A DNA stretch of 64,000 nt from contig CAJJDA010000004.1 of assembly GCA_905182855.1 (NCBI GenBank), positions 186,001-250,000 on the forward strand. The letters run 5' to 3'. The position numbers were made by a program, and so were the translations under genes. Below are positions 61,829-64,000 of the stretch, one piece after another. Numbering within the stretch: position 1 is the first letter of the stretch; each line of letters begins with the position of its first letter. This DNA is from a gamma proteobacterium HTCC2207 (GTDB taxonomy: Bacteria; Pseudomonadota; Gammaproteobacteria; Pseudomonadales; Porticoccaceae). A model generated the notes under the pieces. The model was not told the DNA's origin. It saw only the letters and a list, made by a program, of their open reading frames with translations, and did no database searches.

Positions 61829-64000
61829 ATGACAATCGATCAGCATTACAGCCCCGCCACCATAGAGCGAGATGCACAGAAATTCTGGACTGAAAATAAG
61901 ACATTTGAGGTCACCGAAGATCCCAGCAAAGACAAGTTCTATTGCCTGGCTATGTTCCCGTACCCCAGCGGCAAACTGCACATGGGCCATGTGCGCAACT
62001 ACACGATCACTGACGTAATAGCGCGCTATCAGCGTATGCAGGGCAAGAATGTTCTGCATCCCATGGGCTGGGATGCCTTTGGTCTACCTGCGGAAAATGC
62101 GGCGATACAAAATAATAGCGCGCCAGCTAAATGGACTCAGGAAAACATTGCCTACATGAAGGCACAGCTTAAATCCCTGGGATTTGGCATCGATTGGTCT
62201 CGTGAACTAGCCACCTGCGAGCCTAGCTATTATAAATGGGAACAGTGGTTTTTTACCAAGCTGTACGAAAAGGGTATGGTTTACAAGAAAACCAGCGCTG
62301 TGAACTGGTGCCCGCGCGATGAAACGGTGTTAGCTAACGAACAGGTTATTGACGGATGTTGCTGGCGCTGTGACAGTCCAGTAGAGCGCAAAGAAATTCC
62401 CCAGTGGTTTATTCGTATCACCGACTACGCCGAACAACTGCTCGATGACTTAGACGATTTAGAACATTGGCCCGAGCAGGTCAAAACGATGCAGCGCAAT
62501 TGGATTGGCAAGAGTCGCGGCGTCAACATGCGCTTTGACTTAGCCACATCTGTTGGTGACCATCGCAGTTTTGATGTCTATACCACCAGACCAGACACGC
62601 TGATGGGTGTGACCTATCTAACCCTAGCTACCCAGCACCCTATTGCTCTCAAGATTGCGCAAAATAGTCCGCAACTGGCAGCTTTTATTCAGGACTGTCA
62701 GACCCAACAGGTCTCTGAAGCAGAGATGGCGACTATGGAAAAGCGCGGTATGGATACCGGCATGACCGCCGTACATCCGCTCACTGGAGAGTCTATACCT
62801 GTTTGGGTGGGCAACTATGTATTGATGGACTATGGTTCGGGAGCGGTTATGGCGGTACCCGCCCATGACCAGCGCGACTACGAATTTGCCAAAAAATATA
62901 ACCTCGCCATACAGCAAGTGGTCACCCCCATGAAAGGAGAAGCCTGCGATATAGACTCCGAAGCTTTTTTGCCTAAGGGACTACTGATTAATTCCGGCAA
63001 ATATGACGGCTTAGATTTTACAGCGGCGTTCGATGCTATCGCCGCAGCGCTTGAAGTGATAAACCAGGGTTCGGTGACCACCAACTACCGCCTTCGCGAC
63101 TGGGGCGTTAGTCGCCAGCGTTACTGGGGATCACCGATCCCAATGTACAATCTAGCCGAGGGAGGAGAAATTCCAGTACCTCTCGATAGGCTGCCCGTTA
63201 TTCTGCCAACTGATGTAGAAATGGATGGCATACAGTCACCTATCAAATCGGATATTGAGTGGAAAAAGGCTGAACTTGATGGCCGAGCGGTTGATCGCGA
63301 AACGGATACATTCGATACCTTTATGGAGTCCTCTTGGTACCATGCACGCTTCACTTGCTCTGACTTAGATAGCGCTATGCTAGACCCTGAACGCGCTAAT
63401 TATTGGTTGCCAGTAGACCAATATGTCGGTGGAATTGAACACGCGATTTTACATCTATTGTATGCACGCTTTTACCATAAGCTTCTGCGTGATGAGGGTC
63501 TGGTTAACAGCAGCGAGCCCTTCAAAAGTCTACTCTGCCAAGGTATGGTTTTAGCCGAGTCTTTTTATAAAGATAATGGCGGCCGAAAAGAGTGGCTCTC
63601 GCCATTAGAGGTAACTGTCGATCGCGACGAAAAAGGCCGTACGGTAAAGGCAGTGGAAACCGCCACCGGCAATCTGGTGCACAGCGGCGGTGTCACTAAA
63701 ATGTCGAAGTCTAAAAATAATGGTGTTGACCCACAGGTCGCCATCGATAAACATGGCGCAGACACCGTACGCCTTTTCACTATGTTTGCGGCGCCCCCAG
63801 AACAAACGCTGGAATGGAGCGATGATGGCGTATCTGGCGCCCACCGTTTTTTGCGTAAGCTTTGGACCATGGTGCATGCCCACTTAGCTATGGGTTCGGT
63901 TGCGCCTTTAATCCCGGCGACCCTGAGCGACAGTCAAAAGAGTCTACGTCGTAAAACCCATGAAACAATTAATAAAGTTAACGACGACTACGGTCGTCGT
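61829..64000 (+). CDS. leuS: Leucyl-tRNA synthetase, truncated by the window end
   Basis: [20 protein letters not shown]...[53 protein letters not shown]...[17 protein letters not shown]. Open to the window edge, so absent from the ORF track. Confidence 0.98.
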   Translation, partial: MTIDQHYSPATIERDAQKFWTENKTFEVTEDPSKDKFYCLAMFPYPSGKLHMGHVRNYTITDVIARYQRMQGKNVLHPMGWDAFGLPAENAAIQNNSAPAKWTQENIAYMKAQLKSLGFGIDWSRELATCEPSYYKWEQWFFTKLYEKGMVYKKTSAVNWCPRDETVLANEQVIDGCCWRCDSPVERKEIPQWFIRITDYAEQLLDDLDDLEHWPEQVKTMQRNWIGKSRGVNMRFDLATSVGDHRSFDVYTTRPDTLMGVTYLTLATQHPIALKIAQNSPQLAAFIQDCQTQQVSEAEMATMEKRGMDTGMTAVHPLTGESIPVWVGNYVLMDYGSGAVMAVPAHDQRDYEFAKKYNLAIQQVVTPMKGEACDIDSEAFLPKGLLINSGKYDGLDFTAAFDAIAAALEVINQGSVTTNYRLRDWGVSRQRYWGSPIPMYNLAEGGEIPVPLDRLPVILPTDVEMDGIQSPIKSDIEWKKAELDGRAVDRETDTFDTFMESSWYHARFTCSDLDSAMLDPERANYWLPVDQYVGGIEHAILHLLYARFYHKLLRDEGLVNSSEPFKSLLCQGMVLAESFYKDNGGRKEWLSPLEVTVDRDEKGRTVKAVETATGNLVHSGGVTKMSKSKNNGVDPQVAIDKHGADTVRLFTMFAAPPEQTLEWSDDGVSGAHRFLRKLWTMVHAHLAMGSVAPLIPATLSDSQKSLRRKTHETINKVNDDYGRR

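Overview
This 64 kb window is a gene-dense gammaproteobacterial chromosome segment. It looks marine, SAR92/Cellvibrionales-like, but that is inference only. I saw no rRNA, tRNA, CRISPR array, transposase or prophage. Main blocks, in order: (i) rng-maf-mreD-mreC-mreB (minus) divergent from gatCAB (plus); (ii) a run of metabolic genes (TauD-like dioxygenase, DUF2256, FAD oxidoreductase, PhnA-like, class II aldolase, peroxiredoxin-like, acyl-CoA dehydrogenase, azlCD, SDR); (iii) ABC proteins yheS, an MsbA-like exporter and ettA, several with frame disruptions, plus a decayed methyltransferase-like gene; (iv) amt; (v) a vitamin B12 uptake/salvage cluster (btuF-btuD-btuC-cobO-btuF2-DUF71-btuB) behind a clear cobalamin riboswitch; (vi) radA, GNAT, and an SDR-superfamily protein whose motifs match halohydrin dehalogenases, not ordinary SDRs; (vii) a DnaT-like protein with three tandem DnaT domains overlapping a lambda-P-like helicase-loader gene, then aceK; (viii) a complete type II secretion locus gspE-M,C,D,A,B; (ix) miaB-phoH-ybeY-corC-lnt-prx-leuS (leuS runs off the window). 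The best candidates for follow-up are the putative halohydrin dehalogenase, the DnaT(x3)/P-like replication pair, the DUF71-containing B12 cluster, and the frame disruptions concentrated in the first ~24.5 kb. Those disruptions hit essential genes such as mreB, so many are probably sequence or assembly errors. No wholly unprecedented system could be demonstrated from sequence alone.
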